The position numbers were made by a program, and so were the translations under genes. 64,000 nt of DNA from DASXKD01 sp963707905. GTDB taxonomy: Bacteria; Actinomycetota; Actinomycetes; Streptosporangiales; Streptosporangiaceae. Positions 25,168-33,766 of this stretch are shown in pieces; the first letter of the stretch is position 1, and each line of letters opens with the position of its first letter. The notes below the pieces were generated by a model, which made no database searches, was not told the DNA's origin, and worked only from the letters and a program-made list of their open reading frames with translations. The stretch lies in the NCBI GenBank assembly GCA_963707905.1, contig CAVPSA010000007.1:118301-182300 (forward strand). The letters run 5' to 3'.

Positions 25168-26226
25168 ATGGGGGTGTCCGTGACCGCGCTGGCCAGGTCC
25201 AATGCTGCTGCAACGGACGCCAGCAGCACGGCCGCCGGCCTCACCCGCAAGCCCGGGCAGGCGCCCATTGTCGTGTACATCGCCGGATCCGGCCGCTCCG
25301 GAAGCACTCTGCTGGAACGCGCCCTCGGCGAGATCCCGGGCTTCGTCAACGTCGGTGAGCTCATCGACCTGTACCGGCGGGTCGCCGACCACGGGGAGCG
25401 CTGCGGCTGCGGCCAGGAGTTCGCCCAGTGCCCGTTCTGGTCCCGGGTTGGCGACCGCGCCGTCGGTGGCTGGCAGGAGCGAAAGCTCGCAGCGGCCCGT
25501 GACCTGCAGGGCAAGGTGGCCAGGCAGCGGCGGATGCCACGGCTGCTCACGATGCGGCTAGCTGGCGCCCGGTTCCGTGCCGACGTCGCCGCCTACGGTG
25601 CGAGCTACGCGGTTCTCTACGAGGCCATCGCCGCGGAGGCGGGCGCGGCCTGTGTCGTGGATGCCAGCAAGTGGCCCGTCCAGGCGCTGGCGCTCGCCAG
25701 GGCCGGGCTGGACGTGCGGGTGATCCACCTGGTCAGGGACGTGCGGGGGGTTGCCTACTCACTGGGCAAGCGCGATGTGTCCCGCCCTCACGCGGTCGGC
25801 GGCGACGACGTCATGACGCACCTGTCACCGGCGGAGGCGGCCGCCCGGTGGGTGGCGGTGCAGAGCCAGGCCGGGCTGCTGCGCAGGTGCGGTCTCCCGG
25901 TCGCCCGGATGCGCTACGAGGAATTCGTCCGGCGCCCGCGGCAGGCCATGGCGGCGGCACTGGCCGGGATCGGCCTTTCCGTCCCGTCGGCGCACCTGGC
26001 GCACATCGGCGACGGGCGGGTCATGCTCGGGACCAGCCACGGCCTTTCCGGAAACCCGTCGCGGTTCCGCGACGGGGAAATAACGCTGCGCGCCGACGAA
26101 ACCTGGCGCGCGAGCATGTCCCGGCGCGACCGCCTCATCGTCACGGCGATCGGCCTGCCCCTCATGCTGCGCTATGGCCTGACAGCCGCGGGCAGCCCTG
26201 CGGAGGAACAAGACGCCCATGACTGA
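25168..26226 (+). CDS. sulfotransferase family protein (2 of 5)
   Basis: 352 aa. The PAPS loop is VVYIAGSGRSGSTLLERAL (36-53). Then CGCGQEFAQCPFW is a short Cys-rich stretch, VVDASKWPVQ is found in Sulfotransfer_3/Sulfotransfer_1-like actinobacterial proteins, and VIHLVRDVRGVAYS forms the 3'-phosphate site. The protein ends near residue 352 with a hydrophobic helix (LIVTAIGLPLMLRYGL). A 225-bp AT-richer spacer precedes it, likely with a promoter, and the end overlaps the GT2 start by 8 bp, which couples the two. Confidence 0.85.
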   Translation: MGVSVTALARSNAAATDASSTAAGLTRKPGQAPIVVYIAGSGRSGSTLLERALGEIPGFVNVGELIDLYRRVADHGERCGCGQEFAQCPFWSRVGDRAVGGWQERKLAAARDLQGKVARQRRMPRLLTMRLAGARFRADVAAYGASYAVLYEAIAAEAGAACVVDASKWPVQALALARAGLDVRVIHLVRDVRGVAYSLGKRDVSRPHAVGGDDVMTHLSPAEAAARWVAVQSQAGLLRRCGLPVARMRYEEFVRRPRQAMAAALAGIGLSVPSAHLAHIGDGRVMLGTSHGLSGNPSRFRDGEITLRADETWRASMSRRDRLIVTAIGLPLMLRYGLTAAGSPAEEQDAHD

Positions 26227-27163
26227 TGCGCCGACCCTGGCGCCCGAGGAGTGGCCACTGGTGTCGGTGATCATGCCGACGCGTGGCCGTCCTGAGCTCG
26301 TCCGCGAATCTATCGCCGCGGTCGTGGCCCAGACCTATCCCGGGCAGATCGAGTGCCTGGTGGTGCACGACCAGGAGCCACCGGACACCGAGCTCACCCG
26401 CCTGGGCACGCCGCGGTGTCAGGTGAAGGTGGCCGCGAACACCCACTCACCCGGCCTGGCAGGCGCCCGTAACACCGGCCTCGACGCCGCACGCGGCTCC
26501 ATCGTCGCGACCTGCGACGACGATGACGTCTGGCACCCGGACAAGCTGGCCAGCCAGGTCGAGCGGCTGCAGCAGGAGCCCGGGCTGCTGGTGGTGGGCT
26601 CGGGCATCAGGCTGCGGCTGCCCGGCAAGGTGGTCGAGTGGCCGGGGCGTGCTGAGCACGTCAGCTACCAGTTGCTGCTGCGCAACCGGGTCAAGGAGCT
26701 GCACTCCTCCACCCTGGTGATGCGCCGCGAGGCGTTCACCAAGGTGGGTCCCTACGACGAGAAGCTGCCGCGCGGCTACGCCGAGGACTACGACTGGGTG
26801 CTCCGGGCGGCCCGGGCCGGCCAGGTCGGCATCGTCACCCGCCCGCTGGCCGACATCCGCAAGGACGGCAGGTCCTGGTATGCGGGCGGTGCCGAGAACG
26901 CGGCCCTGGCGCTGGAGTACATGCTCGCCAAGCACCCGGACATAAGCGCTTCGCCCCGCGGGCACGCGCGCATGCTCGGCCAGATCGCCTTCGCGCGGTC
27001 CGCACTCGGCGAGCGCGGGCCGGCGATCCGCTACGCCACAAAGGCGGCCCTGCGGTGGCCGATATCGCCCTATCCCTATGTCGCTTTCGTGCATGCCACC
27101 ACCCGCATTCATCCCAAGCATCTGCTGCGTGCGGCCCGGCTGTTCCGCCGCGGCATGGCGTGA
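26219..27163 (+). CDS. family 2 glycosyltransferase
   Basis: 314 aa GT-A fold enzyme. It starts with VSVIMPTRGRPELVRESIAA, has nucleotide-sugar contacts at GARNTGLDAARG, the DxD-like metal motif CDDDDVWHPDK and the acceptor/base region YAEDYDWVLRAARAG (ED-x-D). No membrane helix. It adds a sugar to the lipid-linked repeat unit in the cytoplasm. It overlaps the preceding sulfotransferase gene and is followed 10 bp later by the next, so sugar addition and sulfation are genetically interleaved. Confidence 0.9.
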   Translation: MTDAPTLAPEEWPLVSVIMPTRGRPELVRESIAAVVAQTYPGQIECLVVHDQEPPDTELTRLGTPRCQVKVAANTHSPGLAGARNTGLDAARGSIVATCDDDDVWHPDKLASQVERLQQEPGLLVVGSGIRLRLPGKVVEWPGRAEHVSYQLLLRNRVKELHSSTLVMRREAFTKVGPYDEKLPRGYAEDYDWVLRAARAGQVGIVTRPLADIRKDGRSWYAGGAENAALALEYMLAKHPDISASPRGHARMLGQIAFARSALGERGPAIRYATKAALRWPISPYPYVAFVHATTRIHPKHLLRAARLFRRGMA

Positions 27164-27173
27164 AAGGGGTGCT

Positions 27174-28019
27174 ATGTCTGACCTGCTGCCAAACTTCCTT
27201 CACCTAGGACCGAGTAAATCGGGCTCCACCTGGCTGCACGAGGTGCTCATCGGGCATCCCGAGGTGTACCTCAGCCAGGCGAAGGATCTCTACTTTTTCA
27301 ACCGTTACTACGACCGCGGTCCCGGCTGGTACCGGGCGCAGTTCCGCGGCGCGCAGCGGGAGCACAAGATCATCGGTGAGGTCTGCCCCGATTACCTGTC
27401 CTGTGCGGAGGCGCCCGAGCGGATCCACGCCTGCCTCGGCCCGGACGTCCGGCTGATGGTCACGCTCAGGGAACCGATATCGCGGGCGTTCTCGTCCTAC
27501 CTGTACCTGGCCAAGCACGGCGAGGCGGCGGCCACCTTCCGGGACACCACGAAGATCTCACCCGAGTTGCTCGAAGAGGGCCGCTACGCCACCCACCTGC
27601 GCAGCTACCTGCACTACTACGGCCGTGAGTCGCTGTACATCGGGCTCTTCGACGACCTGCAAGCCGATCCGCAGGCGTTCCTCGACGGGGTCACCGACTG
27701 GCTCGGTGTCGCCCGGCTGCAGCTCAGCCCGGCGCAGCTGGAGGCCCAGCTGCCAGCCAGCAAGGCACGCTGGCTGCCGCTCGCGATGGCCGCCAAATCT
27801 GGTGCCAACTGGGTACGCCGCCATGACGGCGCGGACCTGGTGGGCAGCCTGAAGCGCTCCGCGGTTGTGCAGCGGATGCTGTACCGGCCGCTGGGTGCCG
27901 ACAAGCCCGAGATGGCGCCCGAGGACGTCGCGTTCATGCACGAGCAACTCGACCCGGAGATCGCGTCGCTGGACAGCGAATTCGGCCTGGGCCTGCGACG
28001 GCGGTGGGGCTGGCATTGA
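27174..28019 (+). CDS. sulfotransferase family protein (3 of 5)
   Basis: 281 aa, RBS AAAGGGG before ATG 27174. The PAPS loop is LHLGPSKSGSTWLHEVLI. Then KDLYFFNRYYDRGPGWYRAQF resembles the K-[ED]-x-x-[FY]-F-N/D motif of heparan/carbohydrate sulfotransferases (Sulfotransfer_1), and VTLREPISRAFSSYLYLAKH gives the 3'-phosphate motif R-x-P-x-x-R-A-x-S. Such carbohydrate-type enzymes sulfate sugar residues, which fits the locus. The stop overlaps the start of the next gene. Confidence 0.86.
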   Translation: MSDLLPNFLHLGPSKSGSTWLHEVLIGHPEVYLSQAKDLYFFNRYYDRGPGWYRAQFRGAQREHKIIGEVCPDYLSCAEAPERIHACLGPDVRLMVTLREPISRAFSSYLYLAKHGEAAATFRDTTKISPELLEEGRYATHLRSYLHYYGRESLYIGLFDDLQADPQAFLDGVTDWLGVARLQLSPAQLEAQLPASKARWLPLAMAAKSGANWVRRHDGADLVGSLKRSAVVQRMLYRPLGADKPEMAPEDVAFMHEQLDPEIASLDSEFGLGLRRRWGWH

Positions 28020-28906
28020 GCCAACGGGCCCGCGAAGCCGCTACCCGGGTCCGGGCCACCGGCCCGGAGCCGCTCGCACAGCTTGGGCGGCGTACCTATG
28101 CCCGGATGAGCGAGGCGACCGCTGGTTTGCGGATGGAGCCGGGGTTCATTCTGATCGGCGCGCAGCGCTGCGGCACCACCTCCCTGTTCCGTGCGCTGAC
28201 GGCCCATCCGCAGGTGATGCCGCCGACGTTCCGCAAGGGTGTCAACTACTTCGACTTGAACTACCACCGGGGCGCCCAGTGGTACCGGGGCCATTTCCCG
28301 GTTACCGAGATCGCGCGGCTCAGGACCGGGCGCCAAGGGCCACCGGTCGCCTTCGAGGCCAGTGGTTACTACCTGTACCATCCCCAGGCGGCCGAACGGC
28401 TCGGGCACGACATGCCCGCGGTGAAGCTGGTCGTCATGCTCCGCGATCCCGTCGAGCGGGCCTTCTCGGCCCACAAGCACGAGTTCGCCAGGGGCTACGA
28501 GCAGGAGGATTTCCCGCGAGCCCTGGAACTTGAAGACGGCAGGCTGGCCGGTGAGATCGAGCGGATCCGGGCGGATCCGGCCTATGAGAGCTTCGCGCAC
28601 CGGCACCACTCCTACCGGCACCGCGGCGAGTACGCCGAACAGCTCGAACGCGTCTATGAATTCTTCCCCCGCACCCAGGTGCACGTGATCGACAGCGCCG
28701 CCTACTTCAGCCAGCCGGCGCAGGAGTACCGGCGGCTCCTGGCGTTCCTGGGCCTGCGGCCGTTCGAGCCGCCGTTCGCGGCCGCCAACTCGCGCCCCAG
28801 CCCGCCGATGGACGCCGGGTGCCGGCGTATGCTGCAGGAGCACTATCAGCCCCACGACGAACGGTTGGCGAAGCTACTTGGGCGCCGGCCGGGCTGGGTC
28901 CGGTGA
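28004..28906 (+). CDS. sulfotransferase family protein (4 of 5), carbohydrate type
   Basis: 300 aa from GTG 28004 (TTG 28016 is an alternative). The PAPS loop is ILIGAQRCGTTSLFRALTAH, the next motif is KGVNYFDLNYHRGAQWYRGH, and the 3'-phosphate motif is LRDPVERAFSAHKHE. A His-rich stretch HRHHSYRHRGEYAEQLER precedes the late DSAAYF. It is clearly paralogous to the fifth sulfotransferase, sharing the same order of motifs over the whole length, so the pair looks like a tandem duplication with divergence. Confidence 0.87.
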   Translation: MGLALSQRAREAATRVRATGPEPLAQLGRRTYARMSEATAGLRMEPGFILIGAQRCGTTSLFRALTAHPQVMPPTFRKGVNYFDLNYHRGAQWYRGHFPVTEIARLRTGRQGPPVAFEASGYYLYHPQAAERLGHDMPAVKLVVMLRDPVERAFSAHKHEFARGYEQEDFPRALELEDGRLAGEIERIRADPAYESFAHRHHSYRHRGEYAEQLERVYEFFPRTQVHVIDSAAYFSQPAQEYRRLLAFLGLRPFEPPFAAANSRPSPPMDAGCRRMLQEHYQPHDERLAKLLGRRPGWVR

Positions 28907-29076
28907 GCGCTAACCGTGCATAGCAGATCCCGGACAATCGACACTTCCTGCAGGGGAGTGCCCAAGTCTGCCATGCTGATTGCCGAACGGCAGGTTCCGG
29001 CCCGACAGGACAGCCGTGAAGGGAGATCGCCAATGGAGAGGGTCGGTCCAGGCAGCGCGCAAGGACCGGTGGCGTC

Positions 29077-30063
29077 ATGAGCGCGGCCGACAAGACCGCG
29101 GCTCCCGCCAGGCCCGACACGGGCAAGGGCGCCGCGGACCGGCGGCCCGCGCCTCAGTCCCGGCCGGATCGCAGCCTGTCGGGGTATATGCGCGATCCCA
29201 AGTCGCTCAACCCGGCGCTCAAGCAGGCAGGCAGGCTGACCCTGGTCGCGGCCCGGATGCCCACCAGCCGTGCCCGGCTCCTGCCCAGCTTCCTCATCGT
29301 CGGCGCCCAGCGATGCGGGACCACCTCCTTGTCCCGGACGCTCGACGAGCACCCCGCCGTGTTCAGCGCGGTGCTGCATGAAGAGGTGCACTACTTCGAC
29401 GTCTCCTACCGCCGCGGGCTGTCGTGGTACCGGTGCCATTTCCCGCTGCTCGCCACGGCGCGCCGGGCCACCCGCGGAGCCGACGTCACCCCGGTCTCGT
29501 TCGAGTCCAGCCCGTACTACATGTTCCATCCGCTGGCCGCGGAGCGGATCGCCCGCGACCTGCCCGGGGTGCGGCTGCTCGTGCTGCTCCGGGACCCGGT
29601 GGAGCGGGCCTACTCCGGGCATGCCCATGAGGTGGCGCACGGCTTCGAGACCGAGTCGTTCGAAGCAGCCCTGGAGCTGGAGCCTGCCCGGCTGTCGGGC
29701 CAGGCCGAGCGCATCGCCGCGGACCCGGACTACTTCAGCTACAGCCATCAGCACCACTCCTACGTCGCCCGGGGCCAGTACGCCGACCAGCTCGAACGGC
29801 TGGAACGGCAGTTCGGCCGGGACCGGCTGCACGTGGTGGACAGCGGTGACTTCTTCACCGACCCGGAGGCGGTGTACGACGGGGTCCTGGCGTTCCTTGA
29901 GCTGCCCAACCGGGGCTACCCGGCGTTCAAGCGCCGCAACGCCCGGCCGCGCTCACCCATGCCGGACTCGGTGCGCAAGACGCTGGAGGAGCACTTCCGC
30001 CCCTACGACGAGCGGCTGGCTGCCTGGCTCGGAACCGAGCCGAGCTGGCGCCGCCAGAGCTAG
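29077..30063 (+). CDS. sulfotransferase family protein (5 of 5), carbohydrate type
   Basis: 328 aa. After a ~65-residue basic/proline leader the domain starts FLIVGAQRCGTTSLSRTLDE, then EEVHYFDVSYRRGLSWYRCH, LLRDPVERAYSGHAHEVAHG and SHQHHSYVARGQYADQLERL. The match to sulfotransferase 4 is continuous (WYR-x-HFP, DPVERA, HHSY, RG-x-YA-x-QLER). The leader is extra relative to copy 4. The gene is followed by tandem repeats and a strong hairpin, and ends the plus-strand part of the island. Confidence 0.87.
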   Translation: MSAADKTAAPARPDTGKGAADRRPAPQSRPDRSLSGYMRDPKSLNPALKQAGRLTLVAARMPTSRARLLPSFLIVGAQRCGTTSLSRTLDEHPAVFSAVLHEEVHYFDVSYRRGLSWYRCHFPLLATARRATRGADVTPVSFESSPYYMFHPLAAERIARDLPGVRLLVLLRDPVERAYSGHAHEVAHGFETESFEAALELEPARLSGQAERIAADPDYFSYSHQHHSYVARGQYADQLERLERQFGRDRLHVVDSGDFFTDPEAVYDGVLAFLELPNRGYPAFKRRNARPRSPMPDSVRKTLEEHFRPYDERLAAWLGTEPSWRRQS

Positions 30064-30173
30064 CCCAGGGCGGCAAGCCGCCCCCTGGAACCCCCAAGTG
30101 CTAGCCCAGGGCGGCAAGCCGCCCCCTGGAACCCCCAAGTGCTAGCCCTGGGGGACGACCCCCTGGAACCCCC
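30059..30173. repeat. tandem 41-bp repeat, two full copies and a diverged partial third
   Basis: Copies begin GCTAGCCC at 30059, 30100 and 30141 (period 41). Copies 1 and 2 are identical and each contains the hairpin GGGCGGC-AA-GCCGCCC and the motif CCCCCTGGAACCCCC. The third is diverged (GGGGG-ACGA-CCCCC hairpin) and runs into a segment similar to the 64-bp repeats at 7268-7410. The first copy overlaps the sulfotransferase stop. Confidence 0.88.
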
Positions 30174-30238
30174 GCTGGCCTGCGGCCCCGTTCCTTCGTC
30201 ACGGGGCCTTGGCCCCGCCAGGTTCCCGCGCAGACAAA

Positions 30239-30265
30239 GTGCCCGGCAGCGTCGCTGCCGGGCAC
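30239..30265. terminator. strong bidirectional hairpin between convergent gene sets
   Basis: A 27-bp palindrome: GTGCCCGGCAGCG (30239-30251), one central T, and its exact complement to 30265. It lies between the plus-strand sulfotransferase run and the minus-strand WecG unit, 25 bp from the WecG stop, where both need termination. Confidence 0.78.
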
Positions 30266-30289
30266 CTGTCCGTGGCGGGGAGGGACCGG

Positions 30290-31120
30290 TTAGGAGGCCC
30301 GCCTGCCGAACTTCGCCCGGGCCACCATGCCGCCGTAGGCCGCCAGGTCGAGTGAGTAGCGCTTCCACAGCCGGCCAGGTTCCCTGGTCAGCCGGTAGGC
30401 CCAGCCGAGCCGCATCTTGTTCACCCAGCCGGGGTACCAGTACACCCGCTCGGCCAGATGGTCAAGGTAGCTTCCGCCGGTGATGATCACCGGCACGTCG
30501 AGCCGGTCGGCCACCTGCGACACCCAGTTCTGCTGCATCGGCGTCGGGATGGACACGTGCAGAATGTCGGGCTTGGCCTCGTTGATGGTCTTGACCATCA
30601 TGTCGACGTCTGCCTCGTCGTACCGGCCGGGGTGGCCCCGCACCACGTCCCAGTAGCCGTGCAGGGTGCCCGCGATGGGGATGCCGGGGAAGGTCTCCTG
30701 GAGGTTGGCCGCGGCCTTCTCCGGCGTGCCCTCGCTGCAGCCGAACAGGAAGTTCGAGAACCCGCGCTCCGCCGACAGGGTGAACATCTTCGGGCAGATG
30801 TCGTCGTTGCCCTGCCGGTCGGGCACCGGCAGGCCGAGCAGGCGGCCGCCAAGGACGATGCCCCAGCCGTCCGGCAGGACGATGTCGAACTCGTTCATCT
30901 TGTCGACCAGCCCGGCGGTCTTGTGGCCGCGCAGGACGTAGTCGGGGTTGATGAAGGAGATGGTGAGCCGCGACCGGGTCTCCACCGCCTGCCGCACGGC
31001 ATCGACGAACTCCTCGTCGGACAGGCACGACAGGCCGATGCCGAGGAACTCCCGCTTCTGTGCCCGGTACCCGGCGCCGAGCCCGTCGGCGCCGCCGGTC
31101 ACCTCGCCGGCCGGCCTCAC
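30290..31120 (-). CDS. WecG/TagA/CpsF family glycosyltransferase (GT26)
   Basis: 276 aa. GT26 features: ISFINPDYVLRGH (the T/N-x-D motif), IVLPDGWGIVLGGRLLG (the DG-x-G motif), VPDRQGNDDICPKMF, NFLFGCSEGTPEKAAANL, and the late IPTPMQQNWVSQ segment. These enzymes add a second sugar such as ManNAc-type residues to undecaprenyl-PP-linked sugar. The start GTG 31120 overlaps the epimerase stop (TGA 31117-31119), so the two are coupled. It probably acts just after the undecaprenyl-phosphate sugar transferase encoded at 36.8-38.3 kb. Confidence 0.88.
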   Translation of the reverse strand: MRPAGEVTGGADGLGAGYRAQKREFLGIGLSCLSDEEFVDAVRQAVETRSRLTISFINPDYVLRGHKTAGLVDKMNEFDIVLPDGWGIVLGGRLLGLPVPDRQGNDDICPKMFTLSAERGFSNFLFGCSEGTPEKAAANLQETFPGIPIAGTLHGYWDVVRGHPGRYDEADVDMMVKTINEAKPDILHVSIPTPMQQNWVSQVADRLDVPVIITGGSYLDHLAERVYWYPGWVNKMRLGWAYRLTREPGRLWKRYSLDLAAYGGMVARAKFGRRAS

Positions 31121-32044
31121 AGCAGTCCCTCCGAGGCCAGCAGTTGCCGGAGCCCGGCTTCCAGGTCGTACTCCGGTTTCCAGCCGGTTGCCTGCATCAG
31201 CTTCTGCGGATCGGAGATGAGGTGCCCGTCGCCGTCACGCATCCGCTCGGGCACCTGGCGGACGTCCACCGGGTGCCCGGTGATCTCACCGATGGTCTCC
31301 ATGACGTCCTCGATCGTGGTCCCTGTCCCGGTTCCCACGTTGAAGACCTCCAGGCCGGGGCCGCCCTGCGCCGCGGCCACGAGGCCAGCGGCGGTGTCGG
31401 TGACGAAGATCAGGTCGCGCTGGGGCCACAGGTTCCCGAGTTCGATGGTCTTCCCGGCGCTCAGTGCCTTCATCACCTCGGGCAGCACATGCGGGTTGGT
31501 CTCCCGCGGCCCGTAGGTGTTGAACAGGCGGGCCACCACGGTCCGCAGCCTGTGGCCGGTCAGCGTGGAACCGGCCCATGACCTGCTCGCCCATCCACTT
31601 CGAGATGCCGTAGATCTCATCGGGCCTGGCCGGCGTGGTCTCGGGCCACGGCTCGTCGCCGAACCCGTAGATCGCGCCGCTGGAGGGGAACACGAACGAC
31701 TTGAGCGGCGCGCTGCGCACCGCGCGGATCACCGCGTCCAGGCCGAGGACGTTGACGTCCAGTGCCTCCTGCGGATGGGCGTTGCAGTAGGGGATGAAGT
31801 GCAGCGCCGCCATGTGGAACACGGTGTCCGGGGCGAAGTCCGCGACCGTGCGGAGGTCCTCGGCGCTCCTGATGTCACCCTCGATCACGGTCAGGCGGCT
31901 GGCCGTGCCTTCGCTGCCCAGGTGCTCGCGCCTGCCCATCCTGAAGTCATCAACGACCAGCACGTCGGCGCCGGAATCCAGCAGCGAGTCCACGAGGTGG
32001 GAGCCGATGAAGCCGGCCCCGCCTGTGACAAGAACGCGATCCAT
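31117..32044 (-). CDS. NAD-dependent nucleotide-sugar epimerase/dehydratase (frame broken near 31558)
   Basis: Extended short-chain dehydrogenase. The NAD loop is VLVTGGAGFIGSHLVDSLLD; HMAALHFIPYCN, the Ser of VFPSSGAIYG and the Y-x-x-x-K motif YGISKWMGE follow. After RFHAD the frame shifts. The C-terminal half (GHRLRTVVARLFNTYGPRET to LLASEGLL) is in the next frame. Dropping one base at about 31558 restores a protein of about 308 aa. The family makes UDP- or dTDP-sugars (UDP-glucose 4-epimerase-like), so it supplies a donor sugar to the locus. ATG 32044. Confidence 0.83.
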
Positions 32045-32249
32045 CTATCGTGGCCTTCCGTTTGTTTGGCATGTTGCCCCGGCCGGGTCAGCCGCTGCGG
32101 CTGGCCCGCCGGCCAGCGCGGCTCCCGGTGCATGCCCGAAGATCATATCGGCTGGTCAGGGCTTTATGGGCGATTTCGGGCGGTAGTGGACACAAGTTCA
32201 CCGGGCCGGCGGCCGACGGACACGTGACCTGTGGGCCAGCCGGGAACGG

Positions 32250-32288
32250 CTGTGCCAGGCGGTGGCCCGCAGGCCCCGTCTGGCACAG
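32250..32288 (-). terminator. hairpin after the repeat-protein unit
   Basis: CTGTGCCAG (32250-32258) and CTGGCACAG (32280-32288) are perfectly complementary over 9 bp with a 21-base loop. They lie just past the stop of the first repeat-protein gene (minus strand) and separate it from the epimerase-WecG unit. Confidence 0.6.
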
Positions 32289-32301
32289 CCCCGCCACGGC
32301 G

Positions 32302-33725
32302 TTAGGACGTGTACGGCAGGAAGCACAGGCCGGAGAACCCGGCCTGCCCGCCGCAGGAGGTCTTGCCGCCGAAGTTGTCGCTGGCGATCCACAGCCCGGC
32401 GCTGGTGATCACCATGTCGTCCGATCCGTGGCCGCGTGACCTGCTGTACAGGCCGGCGGTGCCGCCCGAGTTGAGGATCAGCGACCCGCCCGCCGGGCCC
32501 GGCGTCAGGCCCGCCAGGCCGGGAGCGGGTATCGCGCCCGGGCCGGCCTTGTTGCACTGGTTCTGGTTGTTGAACCAGCGGTTGTGGCCGCTCACGTAGA
32601 CGGCGCTGTCGTCCGCGGCCACGGAGTACAGCGAGTCACAGCCGTCGTAGGCGATCCAGTCGGAGAAGACCTGGGACTGCGTGGCCGGGAACGCCGCCGC
32701 CGCGTCGCACATGCCCGGCCATCGGGAACGTGCCGTTCCACAGGATGGGCTTGACCCCGGTGTCCGCCAGGTAGATCTCCGAGTCGTCCGGGGACCAGGC
32801 CGCCGCGTGGACGTAGAACGGGTGCGAGGCCCCGCAGTTGAAGTACTTGTCGTTGGGGTTGAGGGTGGCATTGGGGTCGCTGCCGTCGAACTCGCGGTGA
32901 GGTCCAGCCGGTGAGCGTGGCGGTGGAGCCGGTCACGTTGATCATGAAGATCTGCCGCCGGTTCAGGCCGCCGACCGAGGTGTAGTCGCCCTCGACCAGG
33001 ACCAGCGTGCCGCTATGGGACAACTGCTGGTTGTAGACCTCCGTCGAGTTGTTCTTCACCCCCTGGAACTGGATATGGCCGGAGATGCTCAGGTGCACGA
33101 ACCCGTCGTCCTTGCCGGTGCCCGGGTTCAGGCTGGCGTAGTACGGGTCGGCGCGTACTGCCGTTGATGCCCGTGAAGAAGCCGCCGGTCAGCAGGTGGC
33201 CGTTCACCCCGAGGATGGTCTCCACCTGGCCGCCCGCGTTGTCCTTGAAGCCGGGAACCAGCGCGCCGGTGGTGGTGTCGATCGCGGCGATGTTCTTGGC
33301 CGCGGCACCGCCCACCGTGGTGAACTGCCCGCCGATGTAGGCCGTGGTGCAGTCGCTCCCGTTGAACGCGATCGTGTTCACCGTGCCGTTGACGTTCGGG
33401 ATCCCATGTGGTGACCGCGAACGGCGCGGTGTCGCTGAAACTGAAGATGTTGTTCCGGGTGAACGAGCCGTTGGACCCGCTGATCGAGGTGAAGCGTGCC
33501 CACCGCGTACATGGTGCCGCCGCAGTCCGCGATCTGGCGGATCTCCTCGGTGGTCCCGTTGGGCACCAGGGTGGGTGTGCCGGCGACCGGCGTGGGGGAC
33601 ACCGGGCCGGTCTGCGCCATCGCCGGTGCCGCGGGCAGGCAGAGCGCGCCCACGGTGCTGGCCGCGATCAGCGCGCTGCGCACACCGAGCTTCCTCCGTC
33701 GCTGGGCGTGGTCTCCTTGCAGCAT
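32302..33725 (-). pseudogene. secreted repeat (beta-propeller-like) protein, copy 1 of 4; five single-base insertions
   Basis: ATG 33725 has GGAGGA upstream and encodes a signal peptide (ALIAASTVGALCLPAAPAMA) then GPVSPTPVAGTPTLVPNG, like copies 2-4. The frame then breaks five times, and in each case removing one base restores alignment to the paralogues: near 33496, 33405, 33154, 32896 and 32714. Restored, it is about 470 aa with CGGTMYAVG, FTRNNIFSFSD, AYIGGQF, NGHLLTGGFFTGINGS, VYNQQLSHSG, RRQIFMIN, GCDSLYSVAADDSAVYVSGH and an end CGGQAGFSGLCFLPYTS. All five are +1 events, so sequencing error is more likely than decay. It is closest to copy 4, not to its neighbours. Confidence 0.75.
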
Positions 33726-33766
33726 GATTGTTCCTCCTGTGCGGGGAATTGGGTGGCTCCCCTGAT

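Noticed and set aside
30059..30173. CRISPR-like array
   Set aside because: Repeat units are contiguous, with no unique spacers, and no cas genes are near; it is a tandem GC-rich repeat at a gene end.
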